Source of the DNA: CALGDE01 sp964655355
GTDB taxonomy: Bacteria > Cyanobacteriota > Cyanobacteriia > CACIAM-69d
Assembly (NCBI GenBank): GCA_964655355.1
Contig: CAZZMD010000005.1
Coordinates: 1 to 64,000 of the forward strand
Reading direction: 5' to 3'
Length of the DNA: 64,000 nt
Shown here: positions 35,426-43,578 of the stretch, one piece after another
Layout of the letters: each line of letters starts with the position of its first letter
How positions within the stretch are numbered: the stretch's first letter is position 1
Notes under the pieces: model-generated
Told to the model about the DNA's origin: nothing
The model's input: only the letters and a program-made list of their open reading frames with translations
Databases searched by the model: none
Position numbers and translations under genes: made by a program

Positions 35426-36058
35426 CTATCGCGGCGCGGAGAACGATCGCCCCGACACTTCAACCCATTGTTGATCCGTACAGATTGCATCTAAGGGCTG
35501 GTCCCATGGTTCATGGGGTAATGACTCTACCAACAGTTCGTCAAATATTAGCCCGACCTTCGGGATTGCCTGCCATTGGGGGGCGCTGAACAGTCGATCA
35601 TAAAACCCTCCCCCATACCCCAGTCGATATCCCTGGCGATCGCCGGCCACCATCGGCACCAAAATCAAATCCACCTGTTCCGGCTGAATGGTTGGCCAAG
35701 CGGGGTCTGGTTCCCGTAATCCATAGGTTCCAGGCTCTAAAGGCTGTCCGGGTTGCCACTCATGCCAAGCCAATTGGGTGGGCTTTGGATCGGAAGGATG
35801 GCCCTTAATGCAGCGAGGTAATCCCCAAATCCGTTCGGCCATCACCCTCTCCGAACGGCCCCATACCGTTGAGAGATCCGGCTCTTGCCGGTGACTTTGA
35901 TAGGCCAAAATCGTCTTCGCAGTTTCTACCGCAGGGTGGGACACCAGGCGATCGCCCAGGAGCCGACTTCGATATTGCCACTCCGCGATCGATAATCCAC
36001 ACCGCCACGTCATATATTGACGACGCAATAGCCGCTTCTGACCTTGCAACGCATTCAC
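35426..36058 (-). CDS. 5-formyltetrahydrofolate cyclo-ligase
   Basis: A 210-residue enzyme converting 5-formyl-THF to 5,10-methenyl-THF with ATP. Family motifs are KRLLRRQYMTWR at the N-terminus, GTYGLREPDP near 120, VDLILVPMVAGDRQGYRLGYGGGFYDR near 128-155 (shown here as one conserved region whose key parts are VPMVAGD, RLGYGGGFYDR) and the C-terminal LPHEPWDQPLDAI. It salvages folate that MetH and other one-carbon enzymes use. The moaD start is 65 bases downstream. Confidence 0.93.
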   Translation of the reverse strand: MNALQGQKRLLRRQYMTWRCGLSIAEWQYRSRLLGDRLVSHPAVETAKTILAYQSHRQEPDLSTVWGRSERVMAERIWGLPRCIKGHPSDPKPTQLAWHEWQPGQPLEPGTYGLREPDPAWPTIQPEQVDLILVPMVAGDRQGYRLGYGGGFYDRLFSAPQWQAIPKVGLIFDELLVESLPHEPWDQPLDAICTDQQWVEVSGRSFSAPR

Positions 36059-36131
36059 CCTCTTTCACCCCTAAACTCGCAAATATCCAATGATTGCCCA
36101 GCGATCGCCCTTCTTACCCCCCTTAACCCCT
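36059..36131. other. start of the divergent spacer 36059-36526
   Basis: First part of a 468-base spacer between the cyclo-ligase and a + strand hypothetical gene. The spacer as a whole holds no supported gene; it carries the perfect inverted repeat at 36132-36173 and the folded leader at 36338-36416. Confidence 0.5.
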
Positions 36132-36173
36132 CTCCCGAATGCAAGATTAGAATTGTAATCTTGCATTCGGGAG
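36132..36173. repeat. perfect 18-base inverted repeat
   Basis: CTCCCGAATGCAAGATTA (36132-36149) is the exact reverse complement of 36156-36173, with the six-base loop GAATTG. No T run follows on either strand, and both flanking genes point away, so it is not an evident terminator. Confidence 0.95.
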
Positions 36174-36337
36174 GCGAGAATCATCAAAATTTAGACTATC
36201 TCGCCCCAAGTTGGAACACTTTTGCCATAGTCTCCATCTACTAAGGCATCAGACACAAAATTACTTACTCCTTTACTTACTCCCTGCAAGCAGTATTTCG
36301 AGAAGTCACTCCATGCCCCCACGTCTGGTATCGCTCG

Positions 36338-36416
36338 GCTCAGTTAGGGGTTACTCCCCTCATATAAACTGAGCGGCGTTTGAAGAAGTTACGGGGGGGA
36401 CTCTCCCGTTGAGTCC
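36338..36416 (+). ncRNA. structured leader or small RNA upstream of a hypothetical gene
   Basis: GCTCAGTT (36338-36345) pairs with AACTGAGC (36367-36374) and encloses AGGGG/CCCCT (36346-36350, 36356-36360), giving a 13-pair stem with one bulge. Then GGACTC (36398-36403) can pair with GAGTCC (36411-36416), while the overlapping ACGGG (36391-36395) can instead pair with CCCGT (36405-36409), so two exclusive folds exist. It lies 110-190 bases before the start at 36527. Not a riboswitch class I recognise. Confidence 0.35.
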
Positions 36417-36526
36417 GCTAAATATTTATTTTGCCTTGACGAGGCTTGAGACACTCCAGCTCAACCCTCAGACTAATCTGCGTTCTGGAACTACGTACAC
36501 CATCCATCCTGCCCAGGAGTAATGAC

Positions 36527-36871
36527 ATGGACGTCGCAGTAAATACCTTTACCCGTTTCTCTGGCCCCCGTTTCTCTCGCACCAATCAGAGAAAGTCCCA
36601 CAGAAAGCCCCTTAATCAGCCCGTCATCCTCAACCCCCTTACCCAGCAGCCAATTTTGCCGTCAGAACAGGCCCTCGATGTCTCGATCGCAATTCAGCAC
36701 CTGGTTCAGCGAATTTTCACGACCGGTCACCTGTCCCACGATGACGAGTCCCAACTTCGGGAGCTGATGACTCGCCCCTACTGCCGCGACACATTCCGAC
36801 TGCTCATCTCCCTTCAGAAAGCAGCCCAGAGCGGTAGCATCATCCAAGCCTCGCGCCAGATAGGCTCCTAA
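36527..36871 (+). CDS. hypothetical protein with structured leader
   Basis: A 114-residue protein, not recognised. The start is set by AGGAG seven bases before the ATG at 36527; the frame is open upstream to 36446 without such a site. The N-terminus is basic (TRFSGPRFSRTNQRKSHRKP), the C-terminal two thirds are probably helical (AIQHLVQRIFTTGHLSHDDE, LRELMTRPYCRDTFRLLISL). The HLSHDDESQLRELM pattern is reminiscent of small cyanobacterial helical proteins. Convergent with the next gene. Confidence 0.65.
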   Translation: MDVAVNTFTRFSGPRFSRTNQRKSHRKPLNQPVILNPLTQQPILPSEQALDVSIAIQHLVQRIFTTGHLSHDDESQLRELMTRPYCRDTFRLLISLQKAAQSGSIIQASRQIGS

Positions 36872-36898
36872 TAAGTCCAAATAAGTCCGATCTCAATA

Positions 36899-36925
36899 GG
36901 TCCTAAAGCTACAAATCCTAGGACC
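36899..36925. terminator. hairpin between convergent genes
   Basis: GGTCCTA (36899-36905) pairs with TAGGACC (36919-36925) between two convergent hypothetical genes. Short perfect stem, 13-base loop, no T run; possible bidirectional end. Confidence 0.3.
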
Positions 36926-36953
36926 ACAGGCCCTCAAACTAAAAATCCTCAAA

Positions 36954-37337
36954 CTACCGCGATCGCCGGCGCATCTGCTGCCAGGCCAACAAAACATCCA
37001 ACCATTCACTGGGATTAGCGCGCGCACTATCCAAAAAATGGACGATCGCCGCCTCCACCAATACCTCTTTATAGGGAGCATTTTGCTTCCCTAAAGCCAG
37101 CTGCAATTCCAGGTGAAAGCGGTCAAGATCATCGACGGTGCCCTCCCTCAACTGAAACGTAGAACGCCGTAACTTCGCCCCCCGAGTGGTTGGGGGCTTA
37201 GGCAGTGGCACCGGCAACTGAGCAGACTCATCAGCCTTCCCTTCACCATATCCCTGCGCCGACGAATCTCCCGATTGCCGAGACCCACCGAACAGGTCCG
37301 TTACCTTGTCACCGTCAAACCCTTTCTGAGAAGCCAT
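36954..37337 (-). CDS. hypothetical RHH-like protein
   Basis: A 127-residue protein. The first half is polar and low in complexity (ASQKGFDGDKVTDLFGG, then Pro/Ser-rich); the second half reads RRSTFQLREGTVDDLDRFHL, then a helix LALGKQNAPYKEVLVEAAIV and FLDSARANPSEW, a strand-helix-helix order like ribbon-helix-helix DNA-binding proteins that accompany partition or toxin-antitoxin loci. No toxin or ParA partner is adjacent. The ATG at 37337 has GGAGG seven bases upstream, which decides it over a TTG at 37358. Confidence 0.65.
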   Translation of the reverse strand: MASQKGFDGDKVTDLFGGSRQSGDSSAQGYGEGKADESAQLPVPLPKPPTTRGAKLRRSTFQLREGTVDDLDRFHLELQLALGKQNAPYKEVLVEAAIVHFLDSARANPSEWLDVLLAWQQMRRRSR

Positions 37338-37836
37338 TGGCCTACCTCCACCCAGCAATCAGAGCATATCACACGTCAATCAGACCACACCTTGACAATC
37401 CAGAAACTCAGCATTGCAGAACTCTGACCTCTTGAGACTTCAGGAGTCTAACAAGTTGAATGTTTAACTGAATAAAGTGTCGAACATCTGACTTTCTAGA
37501 AGTGTGGCTTGTTTGGAGGGTGGGTTGTCAGAGTGCGAGATGTAAGAATGCAGATATTGATGAGTAATCAACGGGCAGCGGCAGTAATTTTTACCATGCC
37601 CTGTCATGACACTTGTCGACATTGACTTTGGTCCCCATTGCCGAAATCCTGAATGTTCGTCAAAACATCGCGGACTGCCTCAAAGCAGGGTACAACAGGA
37701 GTAAGGGAGAGGGAGGCCCTGCCACTTGCCCTACTGTTGCATCGGCCGTTACTTTTGATACACGTGGCTAAGGGGCTGTGGCGCTGAGCGTCGACACGGT
37801 GCAGGATGAGGAATTTGGGGCTGACTATGGTTTTAG
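37338..37836. other. 499-base divergent spacer
   Basis: Between the RHH-like gene and the GGDEF/EAL gene. A/T-rich near 37440-37500 with the phrase AACAAGTTGAATGTT, which resembles AACTTGTTGAATGTT near 32889. No gene is supported. Confidence 0.45.
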
Positions 37837-39570
37837 GTGGGTGGATTGGTGGAGCAAATGGGGGCGACTGCTAGGGCTATGAAGGGGCGATCGCTCGGGC
37901 AAGGGTTTCTGGAAGCGTCTTTTAATGGCTGGCTTGTGTTAACGCCAGTATTGACCTCGAATGGGCAGTTAAAGGATTTAATTTGCACCCAGGCAAATTG
38001 TCAGGTGGGAGAGCTTTTAAACTGTGATTTACAGAGCCTGATTGGCCAGAGTTGGCGAGAATACTGTCAGAATGATAAGCAGCTGGGGGGGATTTTAAAA
38101 CTGTGCTTGGAAGCCGTCCGCTCTGGGACAGCCCAAAGCTACAACTGGCGTTATAACTATTCCGGATCTCAGGAGGTAAAGACCCGCTACCTTCGTAGCA
38201 GGGCCTGTGTCACCAATGAGCATGTTCTTGTCTCCTTTGCGGACTGGAGTGATCATGTCCGACTCCAGCGAAAAATTCGGCACCAGCAAGAGCAAATTCA
38301 ATACCATTTAGAGTACGATCATCTGACCGGATTACTGAATCGAAAAGGATTCATTAGTGCTTTAGAAAGCATGATGAAAAAAGATGATCGGTATACTTTG
38401 GGACTGCTCGATTTGGATTATTTTCGGGAGCTGAATGAAAGCCTTGGCCATGCGGCGGGGGATGAGATGCTGACGGGGGTCAGCTATGCCCTGAATATGG
38501 CAGTGGAGGGGGGAATCATTTCTCGAATCAGTGGGGATGAGTTTGGTATTTTATTTCCGGGAGATGTGCAGGATGCTCAGCTACAAACGGAGGCATGCCT
38601 TGCATTTATTACCAGCATTCGAGTTTCTCGTAAAAATGTGATTTTTACTGGGAGCGCATCAGTCGGTTTGGTGGATTTGGAAGACACCAGAATTTTGGAA
38701 GGAACACAACTTTTGGTCGTGGCGAATGAGGCAGTGCGTCAGGCTAAAGTACGGGGACGAAATCAGATTTATATCATGCCGACGTCCAGCCCTTTATTGA
38801 AAGAGCAACGTCAGGAGGCAGACTGGAGACGCCGCATTAAAGATGCCATTGAATCCAATAATTTAGTGCTTGCCTGTCAGCCTATTGTGCCGATGCCGGG
38901 CCAGGAAGATTGTGATCCCATGGTGGAGGTGTTAATGCGGTTTAATGACAATGGAAGTATTGTGTCAGCCGGCGCTTTTATTGATGCGATCGCCCGTCAT
39001 CCTGAGCTAATGAAACGGGTTGATCGATGGGTGGTTTCTGAGGCAATAAAACTGCAGGCAAAATATCCTAATATTTGCCACGCGATTAATCTATCGGGGG
39101 CGAGTTTATCGGATCCTTCGATCGTCGACTATATTGCCAAACTCCTAAAAGAAACGGAAGCTCCGCCCCATCAACTCCACCTGGAGGTGACCGAGCAAAT
39201 TGCCCTGCAGGCGGAGTCGGGGCAATCAATTCTGAAGGAATTGTCGGAGTTGGGGTGTTGCATCGGTTTAGACGATTTTGGGACGGGCTATAGTTCTTTT
39301 TTATACCTTCAAAAGTTTCGTCCGGACTTTATCAAGATTGACGGCAGTTTTATTCGCCATATTTTGAATGACCCCTGCAGCCAGGCGATTGTGCGGGCGA
39401 TGCTCGATATGGCAAGCACGTTAGGGATTTCTGCGATCGCTGAGTTTATTGAGACAGAGGCGATCGAATATAAACTCATGAGTATCAAAGAAGAGGTGGC
39501 ACCTGACTTGAAGCTGTATGGGCAGGGATGGCACTACGGGGGGGCTGAGGTGCAATCGGAGTTGGCTTAG
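37837..39570 (+). CDS. PAS-GGDEF-EAL cyclic-di-GMP protein
   Basis: A 577-residue cytoplasmic protein. Residues about 25-150 look like a PAS sensor (ends in RKIRHQQEQIQYHLEYDHLT), followed by a GGDEF domain whose catalytic loop is SGDEF (about 232-236) with no RxxD inhibitory site five residues before it, and an EAL domain in which the signature is EVL (VEVLMRF). The other phosphodiesterase residues are kept: NLSGASL, LEVTEQ, DDFGTGYSSF, KIDGSFI, and AEFIE. Either activity could be retained. Start is GTG 37837 or ATG 37858. The permease gene follows 31 bases after the stop, suggesting co-transcription. Confidence 0.85.
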   Translation: MGGLVEQMGATARAMKGRSLGQGFLEASFNGWLVLTPVLTSNGQLKDLICTQANCQVGELLNCDLQSLIGQSWREYCQNDKQLGGILKLCLEAVRSGTAQSYNWRYNYSGSQEVKTRYLRSRACVTNEHVLVSFADWSDHVRLQRKIRHQQEQIQYHLEYDHLTGLLNRKGFISALESMMKKDDRYTLGLLDLDYFRELNESLGHAAGDEMLTGVSYALNMAVEGGIISRISGDEFGILFPGDVQDAQLQTEACLAFITSIRVSRKNVIFTGSASVGLVDLEDTRILEGTQLLVVANEAVRQAKVRGRNQIYIMPTSSPLLKEQRQEADWRRRIKDAIESNNLVLACQPIVPMPGQEDCDPMVEVLMRFNDNGSIVSAGAFIDAIARHPELMKRVDRWVVSEAIKLQAKYPNICHAINLSGASLSDPSIVDYIAKLLKETEAPPHQLHLEVTEQIALQAESGQSILKELSELGCCIGLDDFGTGYSSFLYLQKFRPDFIKIDGSFIRHILNDPCSQAIVRAMLDMASTLGISAIAEFIETEAIEYKLMSIKEEVAPDLKLYGQGWHYGGAEVQSELA

Positions 39571-39601
39571 GGGCGTCTGAGGAATTCGGTGAGGGGGCTC
39601 G

Positions 39602-41296
39602 GTGAGGGGGACTGCTGCGATTCGTTTTGCTTCGGTGGGGAGTGTCTGGGGATGGATCGTTGGCACCGTGGCGGTGATCGGTGGGGCGATCGCGGTGGCG
39701 GTGTCGCCCCATGAGCCCTGGTTTAATGGGGGCGGTCTATCTCAGGTGCAACAGTTTTTAGGGGCGGCCCTTGAGCCGGACGTGAGTCCCGATTTTTTAC
39801 GTTTGACGGCCCTCGCGGCGCTACAAACCCTCGCCTTTGCTATTTGCGGAACGGTTGCCAGTCTTGGGTTGGGGTTTGGATTGGGGGTGGTGGCGTCGGA
39901 GGTGTGGTGGATGGCGATCGCCCCGCGCTGGAGTTGGGGGGTATCGCGGGTGGTACGGACGGCGTTGGCGATTCCTCGAACGCTCCATGAAGCTCTGTGG
40001 GGGGTGTTATGTGTTGAGCTATTTGGGCTGGATCCCCTCGTGGCGATTGTGGCGATCGCGATTCCATTTGGGGCGATCGTTGCAAAGGTGTTTTCGGAGC
40101 TGATGGATGAGGCACCGCGCCAGGGGTTTGATGCCCTTCGGGGGGCGGGCGCGAAGCCCGTCGCGGCGTTTGCCTACGGGATTTTGCCGATGGTCTGGGC
40201 GGATTTGTGGTCCTATGGGCTTTACCGATTTGATTGCGCTATTCGGTCGGCGGCGGTGTTGGGCATTATTGGTGCCGGCGGGCTGGGCTATGAAATCCGC
40301 CTGAGTTTACAGTCCCTGCGCTATGAACAGCTCTGGACGTTGCTCATTGCCCTGGGGGGGCTGACGGCGATTGGGGATCTGTGGGCGGTGACTTCAACGG
40401 GGCGATCGCTGGATGAAATTCGCAACCGCCAGGGGAACACCGGGTCAAGATCAATAGCCGCCAGAGCGGGACGAAATCCTTGGACAATCGGGGCATGGCT
40501 TGGGGCGATCGCTGTTATTGTGGCCAGTTTTGTGGGGGTGGGGGCAGACTACAGCAAATTATGGTCTCCCATTACCTATCAGCGAGGGTGGACTCTTTTA
40601 TTGGGAGCTTGGCCGCCGGATTGGTCCACCCTGGGGGACTCCTGGGGGGCGGCAATAACTGTGCTGCGAGACACGGCGGTGATGTCCATTGTGGCGATCG
40701 CGATCGCGGGGGTTGGGGGAATAATCTTCGCCTTTCTAGGGAGTCAACAGCTTGGAAATACAGCGTCGTCGGGGACATCGCGTCGTTTCCCCCTGGCGCT
40801 CCTGCGGATTATTGCCGTGCGTGGGATCTTGCTGGCAGAGCGGGCAGTGCCGGCCCCCGTATGGGCACTTTTATGTTTGTTCATCCTATTTCCGGGGATT
40901 TTACCGGGGGCGATCGCCCTGGGGATCCATAATATGGGCGTCCTCGGACGACTGATGGCGGAAGTGGTGGATAACCTGGATCAGCGTCCCCTCGATGGAC
41001 TGCGAACCACCGGTGCCGGTCCCGTCGCGATTTTCTTCTATGGCGTTCTGCCCCAAACCCTGCCCCGCTTCCTCGGCTATATCCTCTACCGCTGGGAAGT
41101 GTGTTTACGGGCCACCATCATCGTGGGGCTAGTGGGAGCCGGTGGTTTAGGGCGCATTATTTCTGAAGCCCTTAGCAGTTTCCACTATGCCGGTCTGAGC
41201 AGCGCCCTGATTGCCCTTTTCGGTCTCACCCTGATGGGAGACACCGTCAGCCAACTACTACGCCGCCAACTGCGAGACACCTCTAACCCCTGCTGA
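39602..41296 (+). CDS. double PhnE-type ABC transporter permease
   Basis: A 564-residue inner-membrane permease composed of two PhnE-like halves fused head to tail (about 1-270 and 290-564). Each half has several spans and the ATPase-contact loop: the first contains FDALRGAGAKPVAAFAYGIL and LGIIGAGGLGYEI, the second LDGLRTTGAGPVAIFFYGVL and VGLVGAGGLGRII. Such permeases import phosphonate, phosphite or, in one annotated group, selenate. The start is a GTG at 39602. No ATPase is adjacent; the binding protein at 22.5 kb is a likely partner. Confidence 0.88.
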   Translation: MRGTAAIRFASVGSVWGWIVGTVAVIGGAIAVAVSPHEPWFNGGGLSQVQQFLGAALEPDVSPDFLRLTALAALQTLAFAICGTVASLGLGFGLGVVASEVWWMAIAPRWSWGVSRVVRTALAIPRTLHEALWGVLCVELFGLDPLVAIVAIAIPFGAIVAKVFSELMDEAPRQGFDALRGAGAKPVAAFAYGILPMVWADLWSYGLYRFDCAIRSAAVLGIIGAGGLGYEIRLSLQSLRYEQLWTLLIALGGLTAIGDLWAVTSTGRSLDEIRNRQGNTGSRSIAARAGRNPWTIGAWLGAIAVIVASFVGVGADYSKLWSPITYQRGWTLLLGAWPPDWSTLGDSWGAAITVLRDTAVMSIVAIAIAGVGGIIFAFLGSQQLGNTASSGTSRRFPLALLRIIAVRGILLAERAVPAPVWALLCLFILFPGILPGAIALGIHNMGVLGRLMAEVVDNLDQRPLDGLRTTGAGPVAIFFYGVLPQTLPRFLGYILYRWEVCLRATIIVGLVGAGGLGRIISEALSSFHYAGLSSALIALFGLTLMGDTVSQLLRRQLRDTSNPC

Positions 41297-41330
41297 ATCC
41301 TGCCCTGGAGAATCCTGATGTTTTCCCATC

Positions 41331-41363
41331 AAAAAGCCTCCTCAAGCATTGGTGGGGAGGCTT
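41331..41363 (-). terminator. intrinsic terminator of ilvB
   Basis: On the minus strand AAGCCTCC (from 41363) pairs with GGAGGCTT (ending 41334) around a loop of about 14 bases and is followed by five T. It lies about 50 bases past the ilvB stop, and can also close the convergent permease transcript. Confidence 0.8.
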
Positions 41364-41410
41364 AAAACTCAGGGTGAGTTGAGTGGAATAGCCAGGGAAA
41401 TGGCTAAACC

Positions 41411-43210
41411 CTATGCGCGAGCAATTTCAGGGATCCCAAACATCTGGCTATTGCCCTGCCCCGGCTTCACCATGGGATAGCAATTCTCATCCCGCTTCAC
41501 CAGGATATCCATCAGCACCGGACCGGGATGGGCCAGCATCTCCTGGTAAGCCGCCGCCAAATCTTCCCGACGGGTCACCAGCATGCCCTTCATGCCAAAC
41601 GCTTCCGCCAGCTTCATAAAATTGGGCATCCCCTTTTCCATATTGGAAGAAGAATAGCGCTCGCCGTAGAACGCCTCCTGCCACTGGCGCACCATCCCCT
41701 GCCAACCGTTATTAATAATCACCGTTTTCACGGGGATATCGTATTGCACCAGCGTGGCCAACTCCTGCAAGTTCATTTGGAAACTCGCATCCCCCGCAAT
41801 ACAAATAACCGTCTCATCGGGGAGCGCAACCTGGGCCCCCATCGCCGCCGGCATGCCATAGCCCATGGTGCCTAGTCCCGCGCTGGACATCCATTGACGG
41901 GGACCATTTTTCAGGAATTGCGCCGCCCACATTTGGTGTTGTCCCACATCCGTGGTGTAGTAGGCATCCGGCGCGCTCTTCCATAGCTCGACGATCGCCT
42001 CCTGGGGGGTAATTTCCTCAGAGCCGGTGGGGGTAACCAGCGGGAAATCTACCTTCCATTGATCAATGCGCGATCGCCATTCCGCGGTGCCCTGACCATC
42101 GGACGGAATTTGCAACTCTTCAATGCGAGCCAACATTCCAGAAAGCACCTTGCGCACATCCCCAACGATGGGCACATCGGGGACGCGGTTTTTACCCACC
42201 TCGGCGGGATCAATATCAATATGGATAACCTTGGCATCGGCCGCGAACTCATCCAGTTTTCCAGTGACGCGATCATCAAAGCGAGCCCCAACGGCAATCA
42301 GCAAATCGCAATCCGTAACGGCGAAATTAGCGTAGGCGGTGCCATGCATCCCCAACATGCCGACGGATAGGGCATGGCGCTCATCAAAAATTCCCTTACC
42401 CATCAACGTTGTGGTGACGGGAATTTGGAAATGCTCCGCCAGTTTCGTCAGCTCCTCATGGGCACCTGCCGCGATCGCCCCGCCGCCGACATAAAGCAGA
42501 GGCCTCTGGCTCTCGCGAATCAAATTCAGCGCCTGGGAAATTTGGCGATTATTCCCCTTCACCGTGGGTTTGTAGCCCGCCAACTTGATGGATTGGGGCT
42601 CAACGGGAACGTAATCACACTCCTCCAAACCCACATCCTTCGGGACATCGATCAGGACCGGCCCCGGACGACCGGTCGACGCAATATAAAACGCCTCCGC
42701 CACAATCTCAGCCATATCCGCCGGGTCGCGCACCACATAGGAATGCTTCACCACCGGCAGGGTGATCCCCCAAATATCCGTCTCCTGGAAAGCATCGGTC
42801 CCGATCGCATGGCGAGGCACCTGGCCCGTCACCACCACCATGGGGATCGAATCCATATGGGCGGTGGCGATCCCCGTCACCAGGTTCGTCGCGCCGGGGC
42901 CGGACGTGCCGAAACAAACCCCCACCTGTCCCGTCGCTCGGGCATAGCCATCGGCCGCATGGGAGGCCCCTTGCTCGTGGCGCACCAAAATATGTTGGAT
43001 CTTGCCCTCCGCTTCCGCCTTATAAAGCGCGTCATAGACCGGCAGAATCGCGCCACCGGGATAGCCGAAAATGTGGGAAACCCCGTGGCGGACCAGGCTG
43101 TCAATTAGAGCATAGGCACCAGTCTGGCGCGTCACCGGCACCAAGGATGGGTCAGCATGGGAAGCGTTTCGCGATCGCACGGGGTCCACCTCACGGGATA
43201 TCGAGGGCAA
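41411..43210 (-). CDS. ilvB: acetolactate synthase large subunit
   Basis: A 599-residue ThDP- and FAD-dependent catalytic subunit making acetolactate or acetohydroxybutyrate, the first common step of branched-chain amino acid synthesis. The ThDP-activating Glu lies in LVRHEQGASHAADGYARATG; GRPGPVLIDVPKDV marks the FAD domain region; the cofactor motif GDASFQMNLQELATL is near 465 with VIINNGWQGMVRQW. The start is uncertain: TTG at 43210 gives the listed length, while GTG codons a few residues later are alternatives. The small regulatory subunit ilvN is not nearby, as usual in cyanobacteria. Confidence 0.95.
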   Translation of the reverse strand: MPSISREVDPVRSRNASHADPSLVPVTRQTGAYALIDSLVRHGVSHIFGYPGGAILPVYDALYKAEAEGKIQHILVRHEQGASHAADGYARATGQVGVCFGTSGPGATNLVTGIATAHMDSIPMVVVTGQVPRHAIGTDAFQETDIWGITLPVVKHSYVVRDPADMAEIVAEAFYIASTGRPGPVLIDVPKDVGLEECDYVPVEPQSIKLAGYKPTVKGNNRQISQALNLIRESQRPLLYVGGGAIAAGAHEELTKLAEHFQIPVTTTLMGKGIFDERHALSVGMLGMHGTAYANFAVTDCDLLIAVGARFDDRVTGKLDEFAADAKVIHIDIDPAEVGKNRVPDVPIVGDVRKVLSGMLARIEELQIPSDGQGTAEWRSRIDQWKVDFPLVTPTGSEEITPQEAIVELWKSAPDAYYTTDVGQHQMWAAQFLKNGPRQWMSSAGLGTMGYGMPAAMGAQVALPDETVICIAGDASFQMNLQELATLVQYDIPVKTVIINNGWQGMVRQWQEAFYGERYSSSNMEKGMPNFMKLAEAFGMKGMLVTRREDLAAAYQEMLAHPGPVLMDILVKRDENCYPMVKPGQGNSQMFGIPEIARA

Positions 43211-43578
43211 AGGTCAAGATCGAAATTGTACTAAGTTCCGGCAAGAGTTCCGGCAAAATTATTGCGCTGATCCCCCGGGGATCGCTCGGAGGGACTGTCC
43301 CTTAGGTCTGCGACGGGGGCACTAAGAGTTTAAGAATTCTTAAAGTCGGTTCAAATCGCCTGAGCAAATCGCCTGAGCAAACCGGTCTTAATTCTCCTTA
43401 GTGTACCGATTGACGGCGATTTCAACTGTTCGGTGTCAGCTTTTGCAATAGTTTGTGCAAGGTTTTTTTGCAATGTTTTTTGGGGCAAATTTTTGGGGCA
43501 AATTGCTTGGGCAGGTTTTTGGCAAGGTCGATGGCGGAGAGAGCGATCGCCCCGCCCCCGAAAACTGGCCCCTCGAAC
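43211..43578. other. ilvB upstream spacer with short repeats
   Basis: A 368-base spacer. CAAATCGCCTGAG occurs twice in tandem (43352-43364, 43365-43377), and 43465-43530 is a T/G-rich low-complexity run in which TTTTTGGGGCAAAT-like units recur. No gene is supported; the ilvB promoter should be here. Confidence 0.6.

Noticed and set aside
42374..43108. 244-codon + strand frame opposite ilvB
   Set aside because: His/Arg-rich shadow of the acetolactate synthase gene with no start signal.
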